Positions 1-9,508 of a stretch of DNA of 64,000 nt are shown piece by piece (within the stretch, counting starts at the first letter, position 1; every line of letters begins with the position of its first letter). The position numbers and the translations under genes were made by a program. Below the pieces are notes generated by a model that did not search any database, was not told the origin of the DNA, and saw only the letters and a list, made by a program, of their open reading frames with translations. The DNA comes from Planctomycetota bacterium (lineage in GTDB: Bacteria; Planctomycetota; Planctomycetia; Planctomycetales; Planctomycetaceae), in contig JAQCEJ010000002.1 in assembly GCA_027618475.1 (NCBI GenBank), forward strand, positions 62,001 to 126,000. Direction: 5' to 3'.

Positions 1-17
1 GACAGGAACCGCAAGTA

Positions 18-908
18 ATGCGTCCTCCGGGACGAAGGCGGAGACTACGCTGGCCGATTCTCTTGTTCATAGCCACATGTATTTCGACGTTTCTGGCCGG
101 GATGATCCCCGGCGGAGGCATGCCCGATCCGAGTCAACTGGGGAACCTGCCGGAGGCGATTCGGAGTCAGCTAATACACAATGGGGCGGTGTTTTCGGGA
201 TCGTTGATGTTGATCTTGTTCTGTCACGAGATGGGGCATTATCTACAGGCACGACGGCACCGAGTCCATGCCACGTTTCCATTTTTCATACCGATGCCAT
301 TCACACCATTCGGCACAATGGGAGCGGTCATTTTTCAGGAGCCAGGTGTTGCCGATCGGCGGCAAATGTTCGACATCGCCGTGAGCGGTCCCTTAGCGGG
401 GTTGATTATCGCGTTGCCGATTGCTTTTTGGGGAGTGCAAGAATCGGTTGTGGCTCAGTTTCCACCGGGTCCGAAGTTGATGTCGTATGGCGATCCATTG
501 ATTTTGAAATGGATGATCGCCGCGAAACATGGCCCTTTGGCAGCCAATCAAGATATTCTGCTCAATGACAATCCCCTCTTATTCGCGGGTTGGGTGGGGA
601 TATTTATTACTGCATTAAATTTGTTACCTGTCAGTCAACTCGATGGAGGACACGTTCTGTACACGCTCCTGGGCCCCCCCGCCCGTCGGGTGGCGAAAAT
701 GTTTATGCTGGGGGCGTTAGCTTATATGTTCATGACTGATAACTGGACCTATTTTTTCATGTGGTTTCTAGTGCTGTTTATGGGTGTTTCGCATCCTCCC
801 ACGAGGGATGATCGCGTTCCGCTGGGAACGTTGCGCACGATTATCGGGTGGGCGACACTGGCGTTTATTATCGTGGGGTTCACACCGATGCCATTGCAGA
901 TTCAATAA
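18..908 (+). CDS. M50 family site-2-type membrane metalloprotease (possibly 5'-partial)
   Basis: Intramembrane zinc protease of the M50 (site-2 protease) family, expected to cut a membrane-bound substrate within the bilayer. The zinc-binding HEMGH motif sits at about residues 69-73 in a hydrophobic segment. The second catalytic motif, LLPVSQLDGGH, lies near residue 205 and supplies the Asp. Several membrane helices precede and follow these motifs. The reading frame is open to the left edge of the window, and relatives often carry an N-terminal extension, so the true start may lie outside. The first ATG inside the window (18) is followed by an Arg-rich stretch and a membrane segment, so it could also be genuine. 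The downstream gene is convergent. Confidence 0.85.
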   Translation: MRPPGRRRRLRWPILLFIATCISTFLAGMIPGGGMPDPSQLGNLPEAIRSQLIHNGAVFSGSLMLILFCHEMGHYLQARRHRVHATFPFFIPMPFTPFGTMGAVIFQEPGVADRRQMFDIAVSGPLAGLIIALPIAFWGVQESVVAQFPPGPKLMSYGDPLILKWMIAAKHGPLAANQDILLNDNPLLFAGWVGIFITALNLLPVSQLDGGHVLYTLLGPPARRVAKMFMLGALAYMFMTDNWTYFFMWFLVLFMGVSHPPTRDDRVPLGTLRTIIGWATLAFIIVGFTPMPLQIQ

Positions 909-921
909 TGACGGAATGACC

Positions 922-1482
922 TTACGGGATCAATTTTTCCTCGATGTGGATTTCATCATCGGTGATACCGGCCTGGTGTAATGCTTCTAGAAGTTCCATC
1001 TCGGTACTGACTCGCGATGACCCTCGGCGAGAAATCAAGACACGTAAGCCCGCCTCGTTCGGCTTGATGATTTCTGCACGTTTGACGATTTCGCTCAAAT
1101 TGATCGGCTGCCATTCGAGAGGTGCGTCATTGCTAGATGAATCGGCGGCGACAAGATAGTTGCGGTCGTCGGTCAGGAGGCGTAATAGATGAGGTTGTGA
1201 GGATGCCGAGGACGAATCGTCGGATTTCGTATCTTCGCCATCGGAATTCTTTGCTCCGTTGGAGAGCGATTGAAACATCGAATTCGATTCGGGTGTCATG
1301 ATCTTGACGGTCGTCTCATCCACAGCGGTGGTCTCCACCGGCGGGTTGTTGTCGGTCGATGTTTGCGGATGTCCTCCCGGGAAGAATCCGAGTTCGTGCC
1401 CGAAAAAATAAAGAATTGCCAGAATGGTGGCCGGCCCCCAGAAGACGACCCGTCTGGCTGTGATGATCCGTCCCTTGGACAT
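922..1482 (-). CDS. hypothetical single-pass membrane protein
   Basis: About 186 residues, not recognised. A basic N-terminus (MSKGRIITARR) is followed by one membrane segment at about residues 12-30. A low-complexity Pro/Thr/Asp/Ser-rich linker comes next, then a C-terminal part of mixed composition. The frame opens further upstream to 1566, but I chose the ATG at 1482 because an AAGGG-like ribosome site precedes it and the membrane anchor then sits at the N-terminus as usual. Convergent with the M50 protease gene, ending 13 bp away. Function unknown. Confidence 0.6.
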   Translation of the reverse strand: MSKGRIITARRVVFWGPATILAILYFFGHELGFFPGGHPQTSTDNNPPVETTAVDETTVKIMTPESNSMFQSLSNGAKNSDGEDTKSDDSSSASSQPHLLRLLTDDRNYLVAADSSSNDAPLEWQPINLSEIVKRAEIIKPNEAGLRVLISRRGSSRVSTEMELLEALHQAGITDDEIHIEEKLIP

Positions 1483-1961
1483 GTTTTCGCACCCTTTGGT
1501 AAATTTACAACTCACGTCGAAAAACGTCTGTGAACTCGTAACATGACGCCCGCTCGCCCCGACCATCGATAGAACGCATGATTTGTCGGATTTTCGATGT
1601 TTTCGACCGAAAATACATCACTGAGAACCGATTCGATTGTCGGCGATATCGCAAAATTTAGAAAATAGGCTCGATTCTCAGGAGATAATCGATCATCATC
1701 TCGGATTGCAGGAGATTCAACAAGATCGGTTTTTACTCTAAAAACTTATGTCGATCACATCTTAACAAACGACATATTTGCAAGAGTTCCGATATAAATA
1801 GCAATAGTTTCAGATAATCAATAAACGGGAAAACGGGTTTATCAATGTGGCTTCGATAGTGAAGCACCGTGACGAGTCGTTGAATCAAAGCAATTGCGAA
1901 GACGGCGGCCATTCTTTCGGCCTGTTTTTCTCACGCAGGCGCACACATGTAAGGAATGCCG
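1483..1961. other. AT-rich intergenic region between divergent genes
   Basis: Upstream region shared by the minus-strand hypothetical and the plus-strand carbamoyltransferase. It is visibly richer in A+T than the flanking genes, especially 1570-1830, and should hold promoters for both. No convincing -35/-10 pair, riboswitch or RNA gene was recognised. Confidence 0.4.
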
Positions 1962-4139
1962 ATGTCGAAGGTTTATGGAACGTATCTGCCACGATTTCCG
2001 TGGCTGGGCGAACTGACATCCTGGCTCTCGCGCCCCGTTTACGAATTATTGTTCAAACGAGGAAATCTCCGATCGATATCCTCGCCGCAAGCCGAGCAAA
2101 TCATCCAGCACATCCAGAGCAAAGTTGCGGCGGGGGGAACGGCGTATGTCGCCGGACTGGGGATTGCGGGACACAATGCCGGTTCTTCGCTGGTGGAAAT
2201 TTCACAGGATCGCGGAATTCAGTTCCTCTGCAATAACGAGGAAGAGCGGTACACGGGGATCAAGCATTTTTCGGGTTATCCCGATCTGTCGCTCAAAGAA
2301 GTTCAAGTGGTCTTACGCGAGCGAGGGTTAACTCTCGACGACGTTGATGCCTGGACGCTCAGTTGGGATTATCTCGGCATCTCTCCTTTCGGGCTCAAGC
2401 ATTTGATGAATCAGTTCCCCGCCGGGCTACAATTGCTGAATCCCAAGAGCTTTCCGAAATGGAATTTCTGGAGCACCGGTCGGCGTGCACGTACCTTTTC
2501 GAAATACATGTCCGAAAAATTCGACATGAAGACCCGGCCGACGATGCTGATGATGCCTCATCATGAGAATCATGCGTCGTTTTCGTTTGCAGTATCTCCG
2601 TTCGGCCGAAGTCCTGATCCCACGTTAGTTATCGTGCTCGACGGTTGGGGAGATAGGGGATCGATGTCGGTCTACCAGGCGAATCGGGACGGTTTTCGCC
2701 AACTGTACTCGAACGAAAGTTTATGCGATTCGCTCGGTTGCTTTTATTCGCTAATTAGTTCGACTCAGGGAGGATGGACGACACTCAGCAGCGAGGGCCG
2801 CTATATGGGGGCGGTCGCGTGGGGTGACCAGGACCGACTGACGAATCCATATTATCGGCGGCTGCGGCAGATTTTCTATTTTGCCGAAGAGGGGAAGATT
2901 TATATCAATCGTTCCATGACGAATTGGCAGAATACAGGTGAAGTCGCCCCTTACACACAAGCGCTTAAAGATATCATCGGTGAGCCAATTGCGGCTGACA
3001 AGATGTGGAACCCCGATGCCGTGCTGAATGTCGCTGACGTACAACATTCGCCAATTACCCGGCAACGCGTCGATATTGCTGCGGCGTGCCAGTTGGTGTT
3101 CGAGGACGGGATTTTTCATATCGTCGATCATTACCTGCGCACAACGGGTGCGACACAACTGGTGATGACCGGCGGAACGGCCCTCAATTGTCTGTCGAAC
3201 ATGCATCTGCTCGAAAAATACGATGAGAGCTGGTACGAGAAAAATCTCGGCAAAACGGCCCGATTGAATCTTTGGGTTCCGCCGGTGCCGGGAGATGCCG
3301 GCGTGACAATCGGAGCGGCTTACAGTTTTGCTATGCGCTGCGGTTTTTCAGCAGGACATTCTCTCGATCATGCTTTCTATTGTGGCAAGGGTGTTGCAAC
3401 GTCGGAAATACTTGAAGCAATCAACGAGGATAAAGACATCGGTTACGAGGAGTTGGGGAACGTCAACCTGCCAGGGGATTTGGAAGCGATTGCCGACCTC
3501 ATGGCATACATTATTTCGCAAGACGGCGTTGTGGGAGTGTATCAGGGGGCGGCGGAAACCGGTCCTCGCGCGCTCGGTCATCGCTCGATTTTAGCGAATC
3601 CGTGTAATCCCGAAACGTTGGAGAATATCAATCGGCTAGTGAAGTTTCGCGAACCGATCCGACCGCTTGCACCGATGGTCACTCGAGAACAGGCCGAACG
3701 TTTCTTCGAGCTTTCGCCCGGAGCTGTGAGTGATGACTATAACGCCTACAATTACATGGTGCTGACGGCGATGGCTCGCCCCCTGGCATACTCGAAAGTC
3801 CCGGCAATTATACACAAGGATGGAACGGCTCGTTTGCAGATCGTTCGACAACAGACCGACCCTTTGATTTATGCCTATCTTAAAGCGATGGGACGGCGCG
3901 TCGGTGCCGAAGTGTCGGTCAATACTTCGCTCAATGTCGGCAGTCCCATCGTGCAGTTTCCGGTTCAGGCGCTGGCAGCAATGAAGCGGGCCAAAGCGTT
4001 AACGACGATGGTTATGGTCGGAGAGACCGGTGAAACTTATCTGGTCTGGCATCGCGACGCGACGCCACCCAAAGATAGCGGTGAGCAACTTCAGAAATGG
4101 GTTGCCGAATATCGCTCGTCTCAGGTAATTTCTGCATAA
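1962..4139 (+). CDS. NodU/CmcH family carbamoyltransferase
   Basis: Transfers a carbamoyl group from carbamoyl phosphate, via carbamoyl adenylate, to a hydroxyl of a small molecule or glycan. The N-terminal Kae1-like part has GLGIAGHNAGSSL and NNEEERYTGIKH near residues 65-110, and the metal-binding PHHENHASFSF motif near residue 200. The C-terminal domain has GAAETGPRALGHRSILANP near residue 530 and FREPIRPLAPMV. Length (725) is somewhat above the usual 550-620, mostly from the N-terminus. An upstream in-frame ATG at 1956 directly abuts the AAGG ribosome site, while the ATG at 1962 has 7-nt spacing and is preferred. The gene stands alone, with no glycosyltransferase or antibiotic cluster nearby, so the acceptor cannot be inferred. 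Confidence 0.9.
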   Translation: MSKVYGTYLPRFPWLGELTSWLSRPVYELLFKRGNLRSISSPQAEQIIQHIQSKVAAGGTAYVAGLGIAGHNAGSSLVEISQDRGIQFLCNNEEERYTGIKHFSGYPDLSLKEVQVVLRERGLTLDDVDAWTLSWDYLGISPFGLKHLMNQFPAGLQLLNPKSFPKWNFWSTGRRARTFSKYMSEKFDMKTRPTMLMMPHHENHASFSFAVSPFGRSPDPTLVIVLDGWGDRGSMSVYQANRDGFRQLYSNESLCDSLGCFYSLISSTQGGWTTLSSEGRYMGAVAWGDQDRLTNPYYRRLRQIFYFAEEGKIYINRSMTNWQNTGEVAPYTQALKDIIGEPIAADKMWNPDAVLNVADVQHSPITRQRVDIAAACQLVFEDGIFHIVDHYLRTTGATQLVMTGGTALNCLSNMHLLEKYDESWYEKNLGKTARLNLWVPPVPGDAGVTIGAAYSFAMRCGFSAGHSLDHAFYCGKGVATSEILEAINEDKDIGYEELGNVNLPGDLEAIADLMAYIISQDGVVGVYQGAAETGPRALGHRSILANPCNPETLENINRLVKFREPIRPLAPMVTREQAERFFELSPGAVSDDYNAYNYMVLTAMARPLAYSKVPAIIHKDGTARLQIVRQQTDPLIYAYLKAMGRRVGAEVSVNTSLNVGSPIVQFPVQALAAMKRAKALTTMVMVGETGETYLVWHRDATPPKDSGEQLQKWVAEYRSSQVISA

Positions 4140-4449
4140 GCCTCGCCGAGAGATCGTCATCGCGATGGAATTCCCCCGTTCATCACATTAGCGGATGTCT
4201 CTTGCGCAATCGCCCCGATCGCTAAACCTTTTCTATAGATCTTTCACGCCGCAGTTTGCGCGGAGTGATATTTCCCATCTTTTTCTGCACGTCGTCGAAC
4301 AGGTGATAGACTTGAGTGCGTGTTCCTGTGTCATCGATCGCTGTTGGTTTTCTTTGTGAAAGCCGCACTCGATGTTTTGAAACGTTATCCCCTGGGGGAA
4401 ACGCGGCAGGAATTTTCGCTCGATCGTATGCCGTGCAGTTGAGGTGGAG
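4140..4449. other. intergenic region upstream of the envelope operon
   Basis: About 300 bp between the carbamoyltransferase and the next gene. It probably holds the promoter of the six-gene envelope operon. Nothing specific is recognised beyond a GAGG ribosome site at its end. Confidence 0.3.
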
Positions 4450-5847
4450 ATGTTCTTAAGACGTTCCTGGTTAAGAAAATGTGTGATAGGAAACGTCGGT
4501 CTCGTGATTTTTGCGGGACTCGGCTTTTATCTTCCTGCACAGAATGTATTTCGCCGCTATCAGCCGCGTGTCGAGATTCTTCCGGCCCCCCCCGAGGAAG
4601 AACCGCTTGTGGAACTTCTTCCTCCTCCTGCACGTAAGTTGGACGACTCATCTGCGGAGACTTTGGAGCCGATTCTGGGGACTCCGCTGACAGAGATCGA
4701 ATCGGACTTTGCCGATGACAATATTACTTTCCCAGAAATCCCTTATGTCGATCTCTCGTTGCGCGATGTAACCTCGGTGAATCTGCCCTTGTCGTTATCC
4801 GCTATCGTTCCGTCTCGCGTACAGGCAGGAACGGGGGCATTGTTTCAATTGAAGATCACCAATACGAGCGAACGTTCGATGGATTATACTGATATTGCCT
4901 GTCATTTCAGCGGATCGCTGGCATTTCCCGGAAGCTCAATTCATCACGTCAAAAGGCCGCTGAGTTGCCTCAAGCCAAACGATTCGCGCGAAGTCATGCT
5001 GACATTGGTGGGGACCGAACCAGGATGGGGACTTTGCCGGTTCATTTTGACTGCCCAGGGAATCGAACCGATCGAACAGCAGTATCAGATTCAGGTGATT
5101 CCGCGTGTGTGGGACTTGAGCCTGATTGGTCCCGAAACCCGTGCGGCGGGTCAGCGGTCGGAGTTCATGTTGCGATTGTCGAATCGAACAACCGAAGATT
5201 TATGTGGACTTCAGATTGGCATGACCGCCGCGTCTCTTCTCAAACCGACTGCTTTGAGTGGAGGATTGCAACATGACGGAACGGGGCATATATGGAAACC
5301 GAGCGATCTTGCGCCGGGTCAGTCGCTGCTGCTACCGTTTGAATTTATGTGTGCTGAGGCGTCGGAGCAGGCGTGTGTTTCCGTTTGGGTGAACGGAGAG
5401 TCGATTCCCGAAGACAAAATCGATGCCTGTCTCACCATCACTCCTCCGCACGATCAGCTTGGTATCGAATTCGCCGACGTGAAGGATCCTGTCCGGCGCG
5501 GCGATGACATCGTCTATGAAGGACGAATCGAAAACCGATCGTTGCAATCGATGCACGATGTTCGAATTGTTCTGAAATCGACATCGGAAGTAGCGTTGAT
5601 CGCAGTCGATGCGGCATGGGAACCGGCATATCTTATGCTTCCGAAACTCGACTGGGTCATCGAGCAGCAACGCCTACAATGCAACAATATTGGCGAATTT
5701 CCGACGAATGCACGGCTGAAACTCTCGGTGACAGCCCGCGGAGTTGAACTTGGGGATGCCCGGCTTCGCCTCGATGTGACGATGAAAGAAAATTCGACGC
5801 CGCTGTCGATTACGGAATTCACATCCGTGGCCGCACCATTTCCCTGA
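4450..5847 (+). CDS. hypothetical envelope protein with repeated Ig-like (DUF11/CARDB-type) domains
   Basis: N-terminal basic stretch and one membrane anchor or uncleaved signal (about residues 10-28), then a Pro/Glu-rich linker. Three segments follow that resemble beta-sandwich repeats of the DUF11/CARDB type: LFQLKITNTSERSMDYTDI, SEFMLRLSNRTTEDLCGLQI and IVYEGRIENRSLQSMHDVRI. The protein is likely exported and membrane-anchored. A GTG at 4444 is in frame, but the ATG at 4450 has a GAGG site 5 nt upstream. First gene of a co-directional set followed by VWA, TPR, TolQ and ExbD genes, so an envelope role in that complex is likely. Exact function unknown. Confidence 0.65.
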   Translation: MFLRRSWLRKCVIGNVGLVIFAGLGFYLPAQNVFRRYQPRVEILPAPPEEEPLVELLPPPARKLDDSSAETLEPILGTPLTEIESDFADDNITFPEIPYVDLSLRDVTSVNLPLSLSAIVPSRVQAGTGALFQLKITNTSERSMDYTDIACHFSGSLAFPGSSIHHVKRPLSCLKPNDSREVMLTLVGTEPGWGLCRFILTAQGIEPIEQQYQIQVIPRVWDLSLIGPETRAAGQRSEFMLRLSNRTTEDLCGLQIGMTAASLLKPTALSGGLQHDGTGHIWKPSDLAPGQSLLLPFEFMCAEASEQACVSVWVNGESIPEDKIDACLTITPPHDQLGIEFADVKDPVRRGDDIVYEGRIENRSLQSMHDVRIVLKSTSEVALIAVDAAWEPAYLMLPKLDWVIEQQRLQCNNIGEFPTNARLKLSVTARGVELGDARLRLDVTMKENSTPLSITEFTSVAAPFP

Positions 5848-5943
5848 TGAGGAAAATCTGATGTTGACGCCTTGATTGAGCCCTCATAGACTTCGATAGA
5901 GGGGATAAATTCAAGATAGGCCAACTGTTTAAGGATTTTCTGC

Positions 5944-7020
5944 GTGAGCATGTCGTCGGCACCCGACATGGTGAATCAGGCCGGCATGTCAAACGTCCCG
6001 GTCGGGGAACCTCGGCATAAGACGTGGAAGACGGTGCTCCCGAGTTGGCTCCTATCCGCCGTTGTTCACGCGGCGATCGCAGCGCTGATGATCTGGTTGA
6101 TGCGCCCTCAGACTACGGGAGGTATTGGAGACAACGAGTCCGATTTTCGCAATGTCGGACTATTTGTCGTTCCTGCAGCACCTGAGGCAGGATCCGAAAC
6201 GGAATCGGAAACGCAAAACGAAACGCTGGAGCCGGTCGAAAGTCAGTCGTTGCTGATCCCATCGAAGTTGTCTCAGGAGTTGCCTGCGTTATCGAATACC
6301 CTTCCTGTCGAATTGCCGGAATTAAAAAAGCCGTCGCAAGTATTAGGACCAGGGCGAGTGGGTGATCCGCTGGCGACCAGCGCGAACGATCCCGACGATT
6401 TGATTCGCCCTAACGGCCGGCCGAACAAAGCGGCAGGTTCGTCGCATCATGGGGAGTCGGCCTCGGTGAAGTTTTTTGATGCCGAAGGAAATGGGAGCCG
6501 ATTTGTTTTCGTAATCGATTCGTCGAGCAGCATGGCCGAGTTTAATGCGATGCGGATGGCAAAAGCACAGTTGATGGCGAGTCTGCAGCAGATACAGAAT
6601 GATCAAGAGTTTCAGATAATTTTCTATAATACCGAGTATCGCTCGCTGACGGTGAGAAACGATCCGCCGCATATGATGCCGGCAACATCGATCAATCGCG
6701 TGCTGGCGGGTACGTTTATCGACGCGGTGCAGCCGACCGGCGGAACAATCCATAAACCGGCGCTTGAGTTGGCTCTGTCATTCAAACCAGATGTTATTTT
6801 TCTATTGACCGACGCTGGCCAACCGGTATTGGGGCCGAAGGAATTACAGGAAATCAAAAATATCAACCGCGGAAAAACAAAGATCCACACTATCGAATTC
6901 GGCGAGAGAGCACAGCTTCGGTCAAACGATCCCCAAGCCGACAACTTTCTAATAAAACTGGCGCGTCAGAACGGCGGCACGTATGTGTATCGCGACGTGC
7001 GGGATTTTCAACAGCGTTAA
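5944..7020 (+). CDS. TonB-like membrane-anchored protein with von Willebrand factor A domain
   Basis: A cytoplasmic N-terminus is followed by one membrane helix (about residues 34-52) containing SAVVH, an SxxxH pattern like the functional Ser/His pair of the TonB transmembrane helix. A Glu/Pro-rich periplasmic linker reaches to about residue 175. A VWA domain follows with a complete MIDAS: DSSSS near residue 196, TGGT near residue 263 and the TD pair in LLTDAG. Starts are possible at GTG 5944 or ATG 5950. Three genes downstream lie TolQ/ExbB and two ExbD genes, so a proton-motive-force-driven motor acting on a VWA domain is inferred. Family homology supports the VWA call; the TonB analogy is motif-based. 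Confidence 0.75.
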   Translation: MSMSSAPDMVNQAGMSNVPVGEPRHKTWKTVLPSWLLSAVVHAAIAALMIWLMRPQTTGGIGDNESDFRNVGLFVVPAAPEAGSETESETQNETLEPVESQSLLIPSKLSQELPALSNTLPVELPELKKPSQVLGPGRVGDPLATSANDPDDLIRPNGRPNKAAGSSHHGESASVKFFDAEGNGSRFVFVIDSSSSMAEFNAMRMAKAQLMASLQQIQNDQEFQIIFYNTEYRSLTVRNDPPHMMPATSINRVLAGTFIDAVQPTGGTIHKPALELALSFKPDVIFLLTDAGQPVLGPKELQEIKNINRGKTKIHTIEFGERAQLRSNDPQADNFLIKLARQNGGTYVYRDVRDFQQR

Positions 7021-7081
7021 CACGGCAGCACCTTATTCAAATCAGCCGACCACGACCCCTGTCTTTGCGTAATCGAATCGA

Positions 7082-8164
7082 ATGACCATACACCTCATCA
7101 GATCTGCTGTGAAATTATCAACTATTGTTGCTGGACATCGTTTGTCATGGTGCCGCGGCATCCTGGCGGTCGCGGTGGCCTCTGTTTGCAACGGCGGAGT
7201 GCATGGCGACGATCGGTTGTTCTTCGAGCTGGATGACTCAGGAGGACGGGGAACCGTCACCGGCACGATTATCAACGTGACGGGTAATAAAGTTGTATTC
7301 CGCACGGGGACAGGCGTCATTCGCGATTTTTCGACGGCGGAGGTTCTCGAAATTGAGACGTCGCAAACCGACGCTCAACGAAACGGCAAAAAATTGTTTC
7401 GCGAAGGGAAATCGGCCGAGGCGATGATCGAACTCGCGAATGCGATTGGACAGGAGCAACGGGGTTGGATGCGACGTGAAATCCTTACCGATATGATACG
7501 TTGCAGTATTCGGTTGGGAAATTACGCGCAGGCTGGAACACGGTTTCTGCTGTTGCTGCAAAGCGACCCGGACACATCGCATTTCGATCTGATTCCGCTA
7601 CAGTGGTCGTCATTTGATCGCAATCTCGCGTGGGCGAATGAAGCCGAACGCTGGATTGAAATGCCTCAGCCCTCAGCCCAATTAATGGGGGCAAGCGTAC
7701 TGCTTGAAGAATCGGCGTCTGCCGCGAACGCCGAACGATTGCTGGAAAAGCTCGCGACAAATTCCGATCGCCGCGTGGCGTATCTCGCGCAAATGCAGTT
7801 ATGGAGATTGCGGTTGAAATCAGGAGATGTCACGACGTCGGAGCCGCAACGCTGGCAAAGCCGAATTGACGAACTTCCCGAGGAATTGCGATACGGAGGC
7901 TATTTTCTATTGGCGCAGGCCTATCTTCAGCGGGGGGCTCAGAACAGTGCCGTCGCTGCGTTTCTGTGGTTACCGATGACCGATGCTCCCGATCATCGGC
8001 TCTCGGCCAGAGCTCTCCTTGAAGCGGCTGAGACATTAGCGAGCATCGGACAGTCCGACAAAGCGAGTCAGCTGTATCAGGAACTGTTGAAACGCTACGG
8101 CGACACAACGATGGCACAAGATGCTCAGATTTTGTTAGAACGATTAACGCCGGAATCCCATTGA
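7082..8164 (+). CDS. TPR-repeat exported protein in Tol-like operon
   Basis: An N-terminal signal-like hydrophobic stretch (about residues 20-42) is followed by a small beta-rich region (TVTGTIINVTGNKVVFRTG) resembling an SH3-like module common in planctomycete exported proteins. Helical TPR-like repeats follow, clearest at the C-terminus (ALLEAAETLASIGQSDKASQLYQELLKRYG). Probably periplasmic. Its place between the VWA gene and TolQ recalls CpoB/YbgF, the TPR protein of Tol-Pal operons, but that is analogy only. Ends 82 bp before the channel gene. Confidence 0.6.
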   Translation: MTIHLIRSAVKLSTIVAGHRLSWCRGILAVAVASVCNGGVHGDDRLFFELDDSGGRGTVTGTIINVTGNKVVFRTGTGVIRDFSTAEVLEIETSQTDAQRNGKKLFREGKSAEAMIELANAIGQEQRGWMRREILTDMIRCSIRLGNYAQAGTRFLLLLQSDPDTSHFDLIPLQWSSFDRNLAWANEAERWIEMPQPSAQLMGASVLLEESASAANAERLLEKLATNSDRRVAYLAQMQLWRLRLKSGDVTTSEPQRWQSRIDELPEELRYGGYFLLAQAYLQRGAQNSAVAAFLWLPMTDAPDHRLSARALLEAAETLASIGQSDKASQLYQELLKRYGDTTMAQDAQILLERLTPESH

Positions 8165-8246
8165 AAACGGCGACTTAATACGACGAACACCGCGAAATAT
8201 TAGTATTCGAGACGTTCGTCCTAATACTTGTGAATGGTGCGTATCC

Positions 8247-9017
8247 ATGATATTTCAAATCAGCCTTATCGCCGGCGCAGGATTGATCGCTCAATCGGAT
8301 ATGGTTCGCGAAATAATTTCCGCAAGCGGCACGATTGGGTTACTAATCGTCGTATTGAGCCTGTTTATGGTGGCAATGATCATCGAGCATTTGCTGACAT
8401 TGCGTGCCAGTTCACAGATTCCGCGTGGCATGACCGATCTGTTGCGTCAAGCGATTGAAGAAAAACGCATTGTCGATGCAAGTCAGGCATGCGCCGATCA
8501 GGATTGTCTGCTGGGGCAAATCATGAGTGCTGGATTAGAAGAACTGCCAATGGGATTTGCCGCCGTCGAAAAATCGATGGAGGATGCTTGCCAGGAGCAA
8601 TCGGCCCGGCTTTTGCGAAAAATCGAATACCTATCGGTCATAGGCACGATCGCTCCTATGTTGGGCTTGTTGGGAACAGTCTGGGGAATGATTCTAGCGT
8701 TCATGGAGTTCGAGCAGAAAGCCAATCCGCAGGTTGCCGAGCTTGCACCCGGCATTTATAAGGCGTTGGTTACGACGCTTGAGGGGCTCAGCGTCGCTAT
8801 CCCTGCCCTTGCCTTTTACGCCTACTTTCGCAATCGAGTTGACGAACTTGTAGCGAGGGCGGCAAGAACGGCGGAGCACATCTTCGCCGAATTGCGACGG
8901 CGACAACAACTGGAACGCCGATCGGTCAAGGGGGGGCAATCGCCTTCATCAGCCACAAATTCGGCAAGCGAACACCGTCCGCGGATACCGCCAGTCGCGC
9001 TGGAGCGTGATGTGTAA
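8247..9017 (+). CDS. MotA/TolQ/ExbB proton channel family protein
   Basis: Inner-membrane proton-channel subunit that, with ExbD/TolR partners, couples proton flow to force on a periplasm-spanning protein. Membrane helices lie near residues 28-50, 130-155 and 175-200. The diagnostic segment GTIAPMLGLLGTVWGMI sits near residue 135 and the third helix region (LVTTLEGLSVAIPALAFY) near 175. The basic C-terminal tail (about 205-256) is cytoplasmic. The next gene is an ExbD homologue starting about 40 bp downstream, as in exbBD and tolQR operons. Confidence 0.9.
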   Translation: MIFQISLIAGAGLIAQSDMVREIISASGTIGLLIVVLSLFMVAMIIEHLLTLRASSQIPRGMTDLLRQAIEEKRIVDASQACADQDCLLGQIMSAGLEELPMGFAAVEKSMEDACQEQSARLLRKIEYLSVIGTIAPMLGLLGTVWGMILAFMEFEQKANPQVAELAPGIYKALVTTLEGLSVAIPALAFYAYFRNRVDELVARAARTAEHIFAELRRRQQLERRSVKGGQSPSSATNSASEHRPRIPPVALERDV

Positions 9018-9056
9018 TCAGGTTTGCGTTTTCGGATTTCTACAGAAAGATACGCG

Positions 9057-9476
9057 GTGAGAATTCCGTCTTCCACATCTCGATCGGGCTTGCGATTCGA
9101 TATGACGCCGCTGATCGACATCGTGTTTCAACTCATCATATTTTTTCTGGCGGCAAGCCATCTGTCGCGTCACGAACCGTTGAAGGAAATCGAACTCCCC
9201 GAAGTGCAGTCCCGTCCCGAACAAGTTCCGTCAGCACCAAAGCGAATTATCATCACGGTGGATGTCGACGGTTCGTACACGTTGGGAGACAAAATGATCA
9301 CGCTGGAAGAAGTCGAACAGTTGCTGATGCAACGCAGCGGCGATTCATCGGATGAAAAACTGGAAGTTCAGATTCGAGCCGATCGGAACGCCGTGTATCA
9401 CTCGGTCGAACCATTGATGAAGGCCTGTGCCAGCGCAGGGGTTACAAATGTGAAGTTCCCGGTGGTCAGCCCGTGA
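9057..9476 (+). CDS. ExbD/TolR family protein (first copy)
   Basis: Single-pass stator protein pairing with the upstream TolQ/ExbB channel. The MTPLIDIVFQLIIFF helix keeps the Asp needed for proton translocation. A periplasmic domain of about 100 residues follows (IIITVDVDGSYTLGD, LEVQIRADRNAVYHSV). The frame is open from a TTG at 9024, but the GTG at 9057 is preferred: it gives an N-terminus (MRIPSS) parallel to the next gene's MRIPSY and has a GAAAGA site upstream. Length about 139 residues matches the family. Confidence 0.85.
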   Translation: MRIPSSTSRSGLRFDMTPLIDIVFQLIIFFLAASHLSRHEPLKEIELPEVQSRPEQVPSAPKRIIITVDVDGSYTLGDKMITLEEVEQLLMQRSGDSSDEKLEVQIRADRNAVYHSVEPLMKACASAGVTNVKFPVVSP

Positions 9477-9508
9477 TTGACGATACGACTTAAACTCGAA
9501 AATATTGT

